Of a stretch of 64,000 bases of DNA, positions 21,627-31,643 are shown piece by piece. The translations under genes and the position numbers were made by a program. Numbering within the stretch: the first letter of the stretch is position 1; every line of letters starts with the position of its first letter. Where the stretch lies: assembly GCA_002869565.1 (NCBI GenBank), contig PKUJ01000025.1, forward strand, positions 1-64,000, read 5' to 3'. The DNA comes from Arcobacter sp. (lineage in GTDB: Bacteria; Campylobacterota; Campylobacteria; Campylobacterales; Arcobacteraceae). The notes below the pieces were generated by a model. The model had not been told where the DNA came from. It worked only from the letters and a program-made list of their open reading frames with translations, and made no database searches.

Positions 21627-23485
21627 TAGTTAAAGTCCATTGTTGTTTTTATTTTATAATTTTTTTCTATATCTATTTCAAATATAATTTTAGTTCCTGT
21701 ATCGTATGAATTATAATACTCTGAGATATAAGATTTCTCAATTTTATACTTAGTATTTGATGTAATTTTACAATTATCTACTTTTAAAGTATACATATCA
21801 ATTATTTCTACTTTACTTTTTGTATTCCATATTTGTTTAATATTAGTTTTAGTAGTAATGTTATTTATATCATCTACAATCGTAATCTTATCATCTTCTA
21901 ATTTAATATCTCTAAAATGTAAAACTCCAAATTTTTTAACATATGAATAATTTTTTCCAGAGAAACTATTTTCATTAAAATTTATTGTATCTGCTTTAGT
22001 CCAATTAGACCATCCAAAATTCAATACCTGTTCCATTTGATTATTATTATTAATCATTATAGTATTATGACCAATAACCCCAATGAAGTTATTTTTAAAA
22101 CTTTTGTCAGTATTATAGGAATAAGAACCTGTATCGCAAAAGATATTTTTCCCGTTAACCCAAATATCTAAATGAAACATATCATTACTCGCTGGTCTAT
22201 CTCTATAAGTATGAGATCTAATAAAAGCAAAAATATTATTATTTTCTAATATAAAATAACCACCATCTGTAAATTTTTTCTTTTTTTCTTTTTTATCAAA
22301 AATATCAGATTTCAAATTAAAAAAATGAGCTATATCAGCATGTGAATCAAATATTTTCAACTTATTATTTATTATATTAGCAAAATTAAGACTATTTCTA
22401 AAGTCTCTATAATTATCTGCGCTTAGAGGGAATAAGTTAGCACCATCATTTGAACCGTAGTTTGGTAAATAACCATTTTCTTGAACAAAAGAATTTAAAA
22501 AAATTATCATATCATTATGTCTTGATTTTATTTCTTCAGGTAAAATAAAATTCTTTCTCTTAGCAACTAACATTAAAAAAGACAATACATCAAGTGCTAG
22601 ACGTTGATAAGTAAAAGAATGTTGAATATATGAACCATCTTTATATATCTGATAATTTGTTTCATAAGAAAGATATTTTATACCTTTTTTAATAAATTGT
22701 TTTGATTCTTTAAATTGAGGGAATAATAAGCCTCCAATAAATAATCCTGCCGCTTCACTAATTGAATGATTATTCTTAACAGATTTTGCTGCATAATTAA
22801 TATTAGCATTAACTCTTAAAAGAGAAATATAAATATTTCTAACTATATCAGATTTTTCTTCTTCTCTGAAAAAATCATTGAAATAATCCAACGCAACAAT
22901 CCAACTAAATATTCTAAAAGAAATTTCTTGCCCACACTTATAATTTACGCCTTTAGGATAAGGATTATTTTTAATCCAGCTTATAATCTGAGAAATACAC
23001 TCTTTTGCATATTTTTCTTCATGAGAAATACTATATGCATTTATAAAAAAATATACTTGAGGGAAACGTGAAGCTTCCCAAATAAGCTTAATATCTCCAT
23101 ATTCTCCAAAATCTGGCAAATTATTCCATGATAAATTTCTATTTGATTCAACCTTAGAAATAGGGTTAATGTGCCAATTTAATATATTCCCATCAGAATA
23201 ATCCAAATATTCATGTGAAAAGGAAAAAATTTTGCCTAATGATGCATTATCTGCTTTTTCTTTAAAAGAAAAATCTGCTTTATAATTTTCATTTACTAAA
23301 TATATTTTATGATATTTAAACTCATTAATAGACGTTAATTCTAGTTTTTTTAAAATACTAGAATTAACTCTATCAAAATAACTTATTCTTTTTAAAAGCT
23401 CATATTTTAATCTAAATAAAAACCAAGTATATCCCATATTAGAAACATATTGATATACTGATCTAAGCTTATTTAATAAGTTCAT
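21626..23485 (-). CDS. Heparinase II/III-family protein in a glycan locus
   Basis: The 619-residue protein has an all-helical (alpha/alpha toroid) N-terminal half and a beta-sandwich C-terminal half as in heparinase II/III and alginate lyases. Conserved marks include NNHSISEAAGLF near residue 240, YQRLALDVLSFL, MFHLDIWVNGKNIFCDTGSY and the following NTIMINNNNQ. No signal peptide is seen, so it is probably cytoplasmic, unlike true polysaccharide lyases. Its constant partner, a two-domain oxidoreductase, overlaps it by 17 bases. The pair recurs in O-antigen and capsule loci, from family knowledge, but the reaction there is not established. Confidence 0.8.
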   Translation of the reverse strand: MNLLNKLRSVYQYVSNMGYTWFLFRLKYELLKRISYFDRVNSSILKKLELTSINEFKYHKIYLVNENYKADFSFKEKADNASLGKIFSFSHEYLDYSDGNILNWHINPISKVESNRNLSWNNLPDFGEYGDIKLIWEASRFPQVYFFINAYSISHEEKYAKECISQIISWIKNNPYPKGVNYKCGQEISFRIFSWIVALDYFNDFFREEEKSDIVRNIYISLLRVNANINYAAKSVKNNHSISEAAGLFIGGLLFPQFKESKQFIKKGIKYLSYETNYQIYKDGSYIQHSFTYQRLALDVLSFLMLVAKRKNFILPEEIKSRHNDMIIFLNSFVQENGYLPNYGSNDGANLFPLSADNYRDFRNSLNFANIINNKLKIFDSHADIAHFFNLKSDIFDKKEKKKKFTDGGYFILENNNIFAFIRSHTYRDRPASNDMFHLDIWVNGKNIFCDTGSYSYNTDKSFKNNFIGVIGHNTIMINNNNQMEQVLNFGWSNWTKADTINFNENSFSGKNYSYVKKFGVLHFRDIKLEDDKITIVDDINNITTKTNIKQIWNTKSKVEIIDMYTLKVDNCKITSNTKYKIEKSYISEYYNSYDTGTKIIFEIDIEKNYKIKTTMDFN

Positions 23486-25649
23486 TTAACTCATCTTCAA
23501 CTTCAGAGATCATAACAATTCTTTTTTCTTCTAATGATTTAACATGTGCAAATGTTGCCAAAGTTGTGTTTATTAAAGAGTCTAAAGAAATTAAACTTTT
23601 ATTAGAAGTTTTAATATTCTCAATAAAACCTATCATCTCATCTTTATGACCTTTATCTTGAGAGAATTTTTTCAAGTCACTGCTTCCATAAGCTATATTC
23701 TTTTTATAATTATCTAAAACAAAAACTTTCCCCTCACAAAATAAATTCATTTGTTCTTTTGGATATGATTTATTTCCATTTGACAAATAACTAAGTGTTC
23801 CAATTGAACCATCTTCAAAGGTTATATTTAAGATAACATTATCATTTTTAATAGCTAACTCTTTATCTTGATTTAAAGCAGAGCTATAGACACTTTTTAC
23901 ATTACTTTTTGCAAAATAACTCATTGTATCAATAAAATGACATCCTTCACCAATTATTCTACCCCCACCTATTTCTGGAGAATGAACCCATAAATCTTTT
24001 GGTAACGAACCTGCATTAATAACCATATTTATGGCTAAAGAAGAACTTCTACCTTTAGTTTTTTCATAAATATCTTTTGCAAAAGGAGAAAACCTCCTAT
24101 TAAATCCAACCATTAAGTGAGGAAGTTTGTTTTCACGTGAGAGTTTATTGCAAACTTTTACCACATCTGATAATTGTTCCATGTTAATAGACAAAGGCTT
24201 CTCTACAAATACATTTTTTCCTGCTTCTAAAGATTTAATAATTAATTCAGAATGGTTATTATGTCTTGTAGTAATAAATATTGTATTTATATTCTTGTCT
24301 TTTAATAATTCTGTATAATCTGTAGTTGAATATTCAAATCCGAATTTTTTAGCAGCAATAGAACTAGATAAACCTTTTGCACTTGAAATACCTATCAATC
24401 GCGCATTTGCATCTTTTAATATTGGAAGTACAATTAATTTAGTAAAATTTCCAGAACCAATAATCCCAATTTTAACATCACTCGATTTTTCAGATTCAGA
24501 TTTAACGATATTAACTTTTCTATCAACAACTATATTTTCCATTTTTTCATATTCTAATATTACACCTAAAGCATTTCTATTATTTAAGATTTCGTTATAA
24601 GCTTTTGGTGCTTCAACAAATTTATATTTATGAGTAATTAAATACTCAAATTTTAGACTTCCATTTGAAAGTAATTGTAAAATCGCTTGAAAATTTCTGT
24701 TTTGTGTCCATCTTACATATCCAATAGGATAATCAATACCTTCTAGTTCATACTTGCTGTCATATCTTCCTGGACCATAAGAACTTGAAATAAAAAATGA
24801 AAGCTCTTTTTCATAGAATGGAGGACGAGGTATATCCATACCAATTGCACCAACGGCAACAATTCTTCCCTTTCTTCTCGTTATTTCAGCTGCTTGTTCA
24901 ATCGGCCCATTAGATTTTGTTGCTGCAGTAATAATAACTCCATCAACACCAATTTCTTCCGTATAATTTGAAACGAAAGAAATTGGATCTTCTCCTTTAG
25001 CAGGATTTAAAGCAATAAACCCATTTGATCGAGCTAACTCAACCTTTGATTGATCAATATCTATTCCAATTGCATCACAACCATTTGCCTTCAAGAACTC
25101 TAATGTTAATTGACCAATTAAACCTAAGCCTATAACAACAACTTTCTCACCTAATGTTGGCTGAAAAAGTCTAATACCTTGTAATGCAATTGATGCTATA
25201 ACAGTAAATGATGCCAATTCAAAAGAAACATTATCAGGTATTTTTGCAACTAAATTTTTTCCAACAACTACTATTTCACTATGAGAGCCATTTGAAACAA
25301 CTCTATCTCCAATTTTAAATTCTGTAATATTTGATCCAATTTCAATCACAGTTCCAGCATTACAATAACCTAATGGCATTGGTTCACCAAGCTTCGCAAA
25401 TACTGTTTCCATAGTGGGAAGTAATCCATCTGTTTTTATTTTATCTAGGACCATTTTTACTTTATCAGGTTGTTGTTTTGCTTTTTGAATATATGAAGAA
25501 CGTCCAAATTCAAGGAGCATTCTTTCTGTTCCAGGAGAGATAAGACTCTTTTCTGTCTTTATTAAAACTTCATTTTTCCCGCAGTTTGGAAGAGGAATCT
25601 CCTCCAAAAGTATTTCACCTTTTTTAAGATCTTGTAATAATTGTTTCAT
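23469..25649 (-). CDS. Two-domain oxidoreductase (MDR alcohol dehydrogenase + Gfo/Idh/MocA)
   Basis: The 726-residue protein fuses two oxidoreductase folds. Residues about 1-360 are an MDR-type dehydrogenase with the Rossmann motif VIGLGLIGQLTLEFL. Residues about 390-726 are a Gfo/Idh/MocA domain with GIIGSGNFTKLIVLP, NVFVEKPLS (the EKP motif) and a C-terminal sugar-binding sheet. Such fusions occur with heparinase-like proteins in surface-polysaccharide loci. A two-step oxidation-reduction (epimerisation-like) of a sugar is a reasonable guess but unproved. The start is ATG at 25649, four bases after the Wzy stop codon. Confidence 0.85.
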   Translation of the reverse strand: MKQLLQDLKKGEILLEEIPLPNCGKNEVLIKTEKSLISPGTERMLLEFGRSSYIQKAKQQPDKVKMVLDKIKTDGLLPTMETVFAKLGEPMPLGYCNAGTVIEIGSNITEFKIGDRVVSNGSHSEIVVVGKNLVAKIPDNVSFELASFTVIASIALQGIRLFQPTLGEKVVVIGLGLIGQLTLEFLKANGCDAIGIDIDQSKVELARSNGFIALNPAKGEDPISFVSNYTEEIGVDGVIITAATKSNGPIEQAAEITRRKGRIVAVGAIGMDIPRPPFYEKELSFFISSSYGPGRYDSKYELEGIDYPIGYVRWTQNRNFQAILQLLSNGSLKFEYLITHKYKFVEAPKAYNEILNNRNALGVILEYEKMENIVVDRKVNIVKSESEKSSDVKIGIIGSGNFTKLIVLPILKDANARLIGISSAKGLSSSIAAKKFGFEYSTTDYTELLKDKNINTIFITTRHNNHSELIIKSLEAGKNVFVEKPLSINMEQLSDVVKVCNKLSRENKLPHLMVGFNRRFSPFAKDIYEKTKGRSSSLAINMVINAGSLPKDLWVHSPEIGGGRIIGEGCHFIDTMSYFAKSNVKSVYSSALNQDKELAIKNDNVILNITFEDGSIGTLSYLSNGNKSYPKEQMNLFCEGKVFVLDNYKKNIAYGSSDLKKFSQDKGHKDEMIGFIENIKTSNKSLISLDSLINTTLATFAHVKSLEEKRIVMISEVEDELNELIK

Positions 25650-25652
25650 ATT

Positions 25653-26858
25653 TTAACTATTTCCTTTTATATTTTTATAACTATATTTGCCAGATACATA
25701 TCCTATCATTAACCATATTATTATTGAAGAATATGGTGTACGTAAGGGAGTATTGATATTAAAACTTACTAAAATTAATGCTATTAACAATATACCTATT
25801 AGTTGAAAATTTTTCTCTATTTTTGATAAAGAGAACGATTTAAATATTGTTAATAAAAAAATCAACAATATTGATATTGGAAAGAAAATTCCACCTTTAA
25901 CAAAATATTCAACCCATTGATTATGAAAAGTTCCTTCAGGAAAAACATTTGATATAATAAATCCCTCCCCAATGAAAATATTCAAATCTAAGAGATATTC
26001 ATAAAAACGTTTTAATTGCTCAATTCTCCCACCTGAAAGATTACTCCCTTCTACAGATGAATCTAATAATAATATAATCTTATTATATAAGTATAACTCT
26101 CTAAAATCAATTAAAAAATAGGCAATAATAATTATAATTAGTAATATATATATAAAATTCATAATTTTATATATTGAAAACTTATTAATATTCCTAATAA
26201 AATATATAAGATACATAAAAATTAGCATTGCTAAAGGTTCCCTTGCAGCAGTAATAATTAATTCTATTACTAGAATCAAAAGGACTAAATATTTAAATCT
26301 TAACTTTAGAAAAGATGCAAAAAATATAATTATAGATAAAACTAAAGGATACGATATTAGTTTTTGATAAATACTCATAATTCCAAATATATTATCTGTA
26401 CCTCTATTTGAAATGGCAAAAGATAAACTTTCATTAATAACTGCATCTAATAAATGGATAGAGGAAAATGTAAATAATGAGTAAATCAATATTTTAAAAA
26501 AATCTTCCAATGAAAAATATCTTATAATTTCTTTTCCAATTAAATATGCAAATATTTGAGGAATAAAATATAATAAAATTAAATTTATATTAAAATTTTC
26601 TCCAATAAACAAAAAAGAAATTAAAAAAGTTATTAACAATATTAATACTGATGACATTTGTAAAATATCAGTATAAGACATTTTAAATGTATTCCTAAAT
26701 AATATAGTTATGCCTAAGACAAAAGTTAAAAAGAATGATAAAGGTAAAACTTGTGCACTGGTAAAAGTTGAATCATTGTATATTCTTCCATCCAAAAAAA
26801 TGTATATAGGTAAAATAATTAAGATTAGATATATTTTTGATATATATTGAACTGACAA
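25653..26858 (-). CDS. wzy: O-antigen polymerase-like membrane protein (Wzy candidate)
   Basis: The 401-residue protein is very hydrophobic, with about 11-12 membrane helices, and has one larger periplasmic loop (roughly residues 265-310) containing SNLSGGRIEQLKRFYEYL and then IGEGFIISNVFPEGTFHNQW. This loop-and-late-helices pattern is that of Wzy/O-antigen ligase proteins. As it sits directly beside wzx, I call it the polymerase that joins repeat units in the periplasm; a second candidate at 58118 is more WaaL-like. Sequence conservation in Wzy is low, so the call relies on topology and context. Confidence 0.75.
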   Translation of the reverse strand: MSVQYISKIYLILIILPIYIFLDGRIYNDSTFTSAQVLPLSFFLTFVLGITILFRNTFKMSYTDILQMSSVLILLITFLISFLFIGENFNINLILLYFIPQIFAYLIGKEIIRYFSLEDFFKILIYSLFTFSSIHLLDAVINESLSFAISNRGTDNIFGIMSIYQKLISYPLVLSIIIFFASFLKLRFKYLVLLILVIELIITAAREPLAMLIFMYLIYFIRNINKFSIYKIMNFIYILLIIIIIAYFLIDFRELYLYNKIILLLDSSVEGSNLSGGRIEQLKRFYEYLLDLNIFIGEGFIISNVFPEGTFHNQWVEYFVKGGIFFPISILLIFLLTIFKSFSLSKIEKNFQLIGILLIALILVSFNINTPLRTPYSSIIIWLMIGYVSGKYSYKNIKGNS

Positions 26859-26860
26859 AA

Positions 26861-28114
26861 CTAACTCTTGATTTTTTTAATATGATAATAAAATAGAGAA
26901 CTTATCAAAATTAAATTTGCAATTGCTCCAAAAATTTGTCCAATAGCTACACCATTAACTCCATATGACATAAATAAATAATATCCAATAAGTAAACTTA
27001 ATACAGTAGATATTAAAACAATATAAATTGCACTATGAAGAACACCTAAGCCAACTAAGGCACCACCAGTAATAGTATATAATGAAATAATAAGATACTG
27101 AATCATTAATAATTGTAGGATTTCTAGTACTTGTGAATATGATTCTCCATAATAATAATATACTACTACATAAGCTAATATATATAATGAAATAGCAACT
27201 AAAATACTAAAAGGTATCATTAGAGCCTGATATTTTATTAAATTTAATTTTAACCATTCGTAGTTTTTTTCATTTTCACTAAAGTGTGGTGTAATTATAG
27301 ATTGAGCCGTTCCATTAACAATATTTGCTGCTAAAAAAAATACCGTAGCAATGGAATAAAATCCAATTTCTTCCTTATTTGCAGAAAGAAAATCTAATAG
27401 ATAGATATCAGCATTTTTTCCAACAACAGTAATTATCATTCCAATAAAAGTAAAAATTGCATAATTATTGAATTTTTTGATTTTTGATTTATCAATATCA
27501 AATTTAAATATATTCTTATCTAAATCACGGACAAAAATAAGTGTTCCAATAATATAGGATATAATTGTAGAATATATTAGTCCACTAAAACCATATAAAT
27601 ACGTAAAAATAAATATTAAAACTATAAATATTAAACGTACTATAACTTGTAGTTTTGCAACTTTTTTTATTTCTTTTAAGGCTTGAAAATATGATATAAA
27701 AAGATATCCTAAAGCAGCAAAAGGAATAACAATCGAATATCTGTATAGCCAATATTCTACATCACTATTATCTGTAAGAATTCCAAAATATAAGGATATT
27801 AATAATAATATCATTGAAAGAATACTAAAAAATATAACTCTTATGATACTAAGTTTTAGTATCCCTTTCTTTTCAAAAGAAGGTCTTTTTTCAGAAGCAG
27901 TTTTTAAAAGTGCAACATTAAATCCAAAAGTTGCAAATGTTATAAAAAAGACAGCATAAGATTGAATAATTTTTATTGTACCAATTTCTTCCGCAGAGAG
28001 AATTTTTCCCAAAAATAAGATTAATCCAAATCCAAAAAATTGAATTAAAAAATTTGATCCTAATAAATGAAAAAAACCTTTTTGATAAATCTTTTTTAAT
28101 AAATTAACAATCAT
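26861..28114 (-). CDS. wzx: Flippase of lipid-linked glycan (Wzx-like, MATE/MOP superfamily)
   Basis: The 417-residue protein has about 12 membrane helices and the polysaccharide biosynthesis protein pattern (Polysacc_synt): IGTIKIIQSYAVFFITFATFGF early, and AAVFFLAANIVNGTAQ-like region and VGLGVLHSAIYIV later. It should flip undecaprenyl-linked repeat units across the inner membrane. Its start overlaps the upstream GT stop by one base and it lies two bases from wzy. Wzx, Wzy and Wzz all being present argues for the Wzy-dependent assembly route. Confidence 0.88.
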   Translation of the reverse strand: MIVNLLKKIYQKGFFHLLGSNFLIQFFGFGLILFLGKILSAEEIGTIKIIQSYAVFFITFATFGFNVALLKTASEKRPSFEKKGILKLSIIRVIFFSILSMILLLISLYFGILTDNSDVEYWLYRYSIVIPFAALGYLFISYFQALKEIKKVAKLQVIVRLIFIVLIFIFTYLYGFSGLIYSTIISYIIGTLIFVRDLDKNIFKFDIDKSKIKKFNNYAIFTFIGMIITVVGKNADIYLLDFLSANKEEIGFYSIATVFFLAANIVNGTAQSIITPHFSENEKNYEWLKLNLIKYQALMIPFSILVAISLYILAYVVVYYYYGESYSQVLEILQLLMIQYLIISLYTITGGALVGLGVLHSAIYIVLISTVLSLLIGYYLFMSYGVNGVAIGQIFGAIANLILISSLFYYHIKKIKS

Positions 28115-29169
28115 TAATTTGAGATCTCATCATAAATTTTTATTAAATCATCAACAACTATCTTTACATCATGATATTTTTCAACATAAGCTCTACTATT
28201 TTTACCAATTTCAAATCTTTTTTCAGGATTAACGATTAAATCTTTTAAAATATCATAAATAGTATCAGGATTGGCACTAACAAGAGGTAATTCAGAAGGA
28301 AACTTCGAAATTAAATCTTCTCTAATATATGAAATAGTGGGTTTTCCAGCAGCCATAGTTTCTACAGCAGTAACTCCATGTGAGCCACATCTTAATTCAT
28401 CCACATAGATATCACAATTTGTAATTTCTTTATACATTTCCTCTTGTGTAATTTGTCTTTTTAAGATAAATTCAAAATCATAACCTTCTTCTTTTAATCT
28501 ATTAGTTGCATTAATAATAAATTCTGTACCTTTTACCTTTGGTTCAGTAGGGATATGAAGTATTCGAGGTCTTGTATTATTTCGACTAGGATAAACACAT
28601 TTAATTAAGGATAAATCAACAGGCTGTCTAAAAATAAACACTTTTTTAAAATAAGGTTTTACATAATCAATAAATTCAGGGTCAGTAACTGCATAATCAA
28701 GTTTTTTACTCCAAGACCAAAATCTAATTTTAGTTTTTATATCTCGTATAAAAGTTGAGAAGTTATTTTCTAAGAAAAAGTACTTATTCATCTTATTAGC
28801 ATATTTAATGTCCCTGACATCTCCTCCTCCGAAAGTTATTATCATAGGTATATTATTTTTTTTATATAATCTTCCTTCATATAACCAGTGCAATTCTCTA
28901 AAAAAAACATTAGAACTGTGATAATGAATTAATTTAGCTTCAGATGGTACTTCATGTAAATATTTTAATAAATTAAAAACTTTCTTAAAAATAGTATCAT
29001 TTTTTTTATACAATGCCTTATCAAACTTCAATCTTCGATTTAAATCTTTCCATTCACTATCAAGATATATCACATTTTTACTATTTATATTTCTTACTCT
29101 TAATTCTTTTGCAATCTTAAAAGGCCATCCTGCCAAACTACCAAACTGTAATATATACTTATCACCCAT
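28114..29169 (-). CDS. Glycosyltransferase, GT4-like
   Basis: The 351-residue GT-B protein shows an N-terminal acceptor domain (KYILQFGSLAGWPFKIAKEL) with FGGGDVRDIKYANKM near residue 113, and a donor domain beginning RILHIPTEPKVKGTEFI (about 204). The EX7E-type segment reads DELRCGSHGVTAVETMAAGKPTI: the second Glu (VETM) is present while the first position is changed. Tight coupling to wzx (TAATG-type overlap) suggests it completes the repeat unit. Donor and linkage are unknown. Confidence 0.8.
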   Translation of the reverse strand: MGDKYILQFGSLAGWPFKIAKELRVRNINSKNVIYLDSEWKDLNRRLKFDKALYKKNDTIFKKVFNLLKYLHEVPSEAKLIHYHSSNVFFRELHWLYEGRLYKKNNIPMIITFGGGDVRDIKYANKMNKYFFLENNFSTFIRDIKTKIRFWSWSKKLDYAVTDPEFIDYVKPYFKKVFIFRQPVDLSLIKCVYPSRNNTRPRILHIPTEPKVKGTEFIINATNRLKEEGYDFEFILKRQITQEEMYKEITNCDIYVDELRCGSHGVTAVETMAAGKPTISYIREDLISKFPSELPLVSANPDTIYDILKDLIVNPEKRFEIGKNSRAYVEKYHDVKIVVDDLIKIYDEISN

Positions 29170-29182
29170 TTTCTTAAACCTC

Positions 29183-30241
29183 TTACTTTATTCTAGAACT
29201 TTTTTCTAATGACGGTAATTCTATATATTTATGGATTAACCAAGATATATAAATTACAATAGTCATAACAAGAAACAAAGATATAAAAATATTAATATTA
29301 AATTTATATGTAAATAAACTTAATAATATAAAACCTAGCGAAGAATGTACTGCATATAATGGAAAACTTATTTTTGCAAAAAAACCAGAAAACAATCCTC
29401 GAAATCCAATTCCATACTTATAGAAAGTTATGAAAATAACAAAAGCTAAAATGTATAATTCTAATACAAATATATTACCATTATACCTTTCATATAAAAA
29501 TAATAAAGAAACCAATACTGAGAGAATTATCCATAGTGATGCATTTAATGAACTTAATTTCTGAACATGATGAAAATAAACAATAACTCCAATATTCATA
29601 AATGTTAAATATCCAAAATTATATAAAAGCGTATTTAAAGATAATCCTGATAATGGATAACCTATATCTAAATTAAATATTAATAAGGAAATTATTGTAA
29701 CTATAAGTGGTACACATAGAAAAATCCTAGGGTATTTTTTTAATGCAAAGAACATTAATCCAACATATAAATAAAATTTAACTTCTATCTCTAATGTCCA
29801 AACAACACCATCTATTGCTACACCACCTATCCAATCTCTAAATAATGTTATACTTTTTAAATAAGTCAAAATGAGTTTTCCAAAACTATCATCATATAAA
29901 TTAAAAAATAATGTTATCAATAATGTTATTAAGGCACTCACAATATAAACTGGATATATACGAAAAATCCTTGCATACAAAAATTTTAAAGGACTTCTTT
30001 TTGATAAAGATAAAGGAATAACAAATCCACTAATTAAAAAAAATATTGCAACGCCAAAAGCACCATCAATTGGCAATAAATCTAAAAACCATGAAGGATA
30101 AATATTTTCATTCCCTTCTGGATTATATAAAAATCCATGAAGAGCATTAAAACCTATTGTATAATGTGCAATCATCACTATAAAAGCTGCAAATCCACGA
30201 AGTTCATCACAGAAATATATTCTTTGATTCTCTTTTTTCAT
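29183..30241 (-). CDS. Acyltransferase 3-family membrane protein
   Basis: This 352-residue membrane protein, with about ten helices, belongs to the acyltransferase 3 family (OafA/NodX type), which transfers acetyl or other short acyl groups to cell-surface sugars. The family opening FCDELRGFAAFIVMIAHYTIGF-like pattern has the conserved Arg and His (His26), and SGFVIPLSLSKR marks the second helix. It overlaps hisF by four bases. No C-terminal SGNH domain is attached, so if it delivers acyl groups to the periplasm it may need a separate acceptor protein. It could decorate the O-unit made by the flanking genes. Confidence 0.88.
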   Translation of the reverse strand: MKKENQRIYFCDELRGFAAFIVMIAHYTIGFNALHGFLYNPEGNENIYPSWFLDLLPIDGAFGVAIFFLISGFVIPLSLSKRSPLKFLYARIFRIYPVYIVSALITLLITLFFNLYDDSFGKLILTYLKSITLFRDWIGGVAIDGVVWTLEIEVKFYLYVGLMFFALKKYPRIFLCVPLIVTIISLLIFNLDIGYPLSGLSLNTLLYNFGYLTFMNIGVIVYFHHVQKLSSLNASLWIILSVLVSLLFLYERYNGNIFVLELYILAFVIFITFYKYGIGFRGLFSGFFAKISFPLYAVHSSLGFILLSLFTYKFNINIFISLFLVMTIVIYISWLIHKYIELPSLEKSSRIK

Positions 30242-31023
30242 TGAATAATTTCAATCCTATTCTTGTTTAGAACAAGTTCTAAATCTTTTCTATCAGGAAA
30301 ATTAACTAATACTCCCATGTCTTTTTTTTGATACACTACCATGCTACCAACAGCACAAGCCGATGCATTTGATTTTTTTACAACTTCGCCTATATGCTCA
30401 ATTTTCCCACATCCGCCATTTGCTATGACAGGTACTTGAACATTGTCAGTAATACTTTTGATAAGATTTACATCATAGCCATCCCAACTACCTTCTCTTT
30501 CAACTGAAGTTATCAGAAGTTCACCTACTCCTGCATTTTCTAGTTTTTTTGCCCACTCCATTATCTCTATATTTTGTTTTTGTTTTCCATGATGAGAATA
30601 AACTTTTTCACTTCCAAAGAAAGATTTTTTCACATCAATTGAGCCTACAAGACTTTGATTTCCAAAATATTTAGCTATTTCTTCTATAAGCTTTAGATTA
30701 TTAAAAGCATTTGAATTGATAATCACTTTTTCAAATCCTATTTCAAAAATCTTTTTTGCATCATCTAAGCTTTTGACATTTCCCCCATAACTAAGTGGCA
30801 TAAAACATTCATTTGCAATATCTTGAAGTATTTTAAAATTTATTCCTCTATCTTCTTTTGAAGCAAATATATCCAAAAACATTAATTCATCTACTTCTAG
30901 TTCGTTAAATATTCTTACAGTATTTACAGGATCACCTATGTAGTTGTATTCTTTAAATTTTACCGTTTTTACAAGGCTTTCATTTTTAAGTAGCAGACAT
31001 GGTATTACTCTAGTTCGTAGCAT
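30238..31023 (-). CDS. hisF: HisF-like cyclase paralogue for sugar amidation
   Basis: This 261-residue TIM barrel is the LPS-type HisF, not the histidine enzyme. The N-terminus reads TRVIPCLLLKN where histidine HisF has PCLDV: catalytic Asp11 is Leu, whereas Asp129 in SIDVKK (the second catalytic Asp) remains. PVIANGGCGK is also present. In Pseudomonas, WbpG with HisH and HisF homologues converts an acetamido group to an acetamidino group, HisF guiding ammonia from HisH. The adjacency here (HisF, HisH, WbpG in a row) matches that module. Confidence 0.88.
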   Translation of the reverse strand: MLRTRVIPCLLLKNESLVKTVKFKEYNYIGDPVNTVRIFNELEVDELMFLDIFASKEDRGINFKILQDIANECFMPLSYGGNVKSLDDAKKIFEIGFEKVIINSNAFNNLKLIEEIAKYFGNQSLVGSIDVKKSFFGSEKVYSHHGKQKQNIEIMEWAKKLENAGVGELLITSVEREGSWDGYDVNLIKSITDNVQVPVIANGGCGKIEHIGEVVKKSNASACAVGSMVVYQKKDMGVLVNFPDRKDLELVLNKNRIEIIQ

Positions 31024-31025
31024 TG

Positions 31026-31643
31026 CTAAATCCTTGCAAAGTTTTCAAAAAGTTTCATTCCAAACTTATGACTTTTTTCAGGGTGAAATTGAGCACCCAT
31101 AATATTGTCTTTTTGGATAGCACTATCAAATTCTACTCCATAATTTGTTTTAAGAATTGAGTTCTTTTCATCTGCAACTTTAACAAAGTACGAATGCACA
31201 AAATAAAATCTAGTTTCTTCAAACTCATCAAATCCTTGAGTTAATGAACTTTCATTTGATTTATTTACTATATTCCAACCCATATGTGGTATTCTGTATT
31301 TGTTATCAATTCTATCTTTAAAACTCATCGTTTCTGCACTTATCCATCCAAGACCTTTCACCGTTCCCTCTTCACTCGAATTAGTTAAAAGTTGCATTCC
31401 TAAACAAATACCTAAAACTGGTATTTGTTCTTTTAAAGCTTTTTCATTTAATAATTCTTTTAAATCACTTCCATTTATCTTTTTCATGGCAGTATCAAAT
31501 GAACCAACACCTGGCAAAAGTATCTTTGAAGCATTTTTAATCTTATCTAAGTCACTCTCTATAGTAGATTCTACACCTATGTATTTGAACATATTTTTGA
31601 TAGAACCTAAGTTTCCCATCCCATAATCTATAATTGTTATCAT
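31026..31643 (-). CDS. hisH: HisH-like glutamine amidotransferase for sugar amidation
   Basis: The 205-residue class I glutamine amidotransferase would release ammonia from glutamine for its HisF and WbpG partners. The catalytic triad is complete: Cys80 in LGICLGMQLL, His187 and Glu189 in AQFHPEKSH. The oxyanion-hole PGVGSFD segment is at 44-50. It is two bases from hisF and overlaps the amidotransferase gene by four bases. No other histidine-synthesis genes are near, so a role in histidine synthesis is unlikely. Confidence 0.93.
   Translation of the reverse strand: MITIIDYGMGNLGSIKNMFKYIGVESTIESDLDKIKNASKILLPGVGSFDTAMKKINGSDLKELLNEKALKEQIPVLGICLGMQLLTNSSEEGTVKGLGWISAETMSFKDRIDNKYRIPHMGWNIVNKSNESSLTQGFDEFEETRFYFVHSYFVKVADEKNSILKTNYGVEFDSAIQKDNIMGAQFHPEKSHKFGMKLFENFARI

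Noticed and set aside
30238-31643. Histidine biosynthesis genes hisF and hisH
   Set aside because: No other his genes are near, HisF lacks Asp11, and both flank a WbpG-type amidotransferase in a glycan run.
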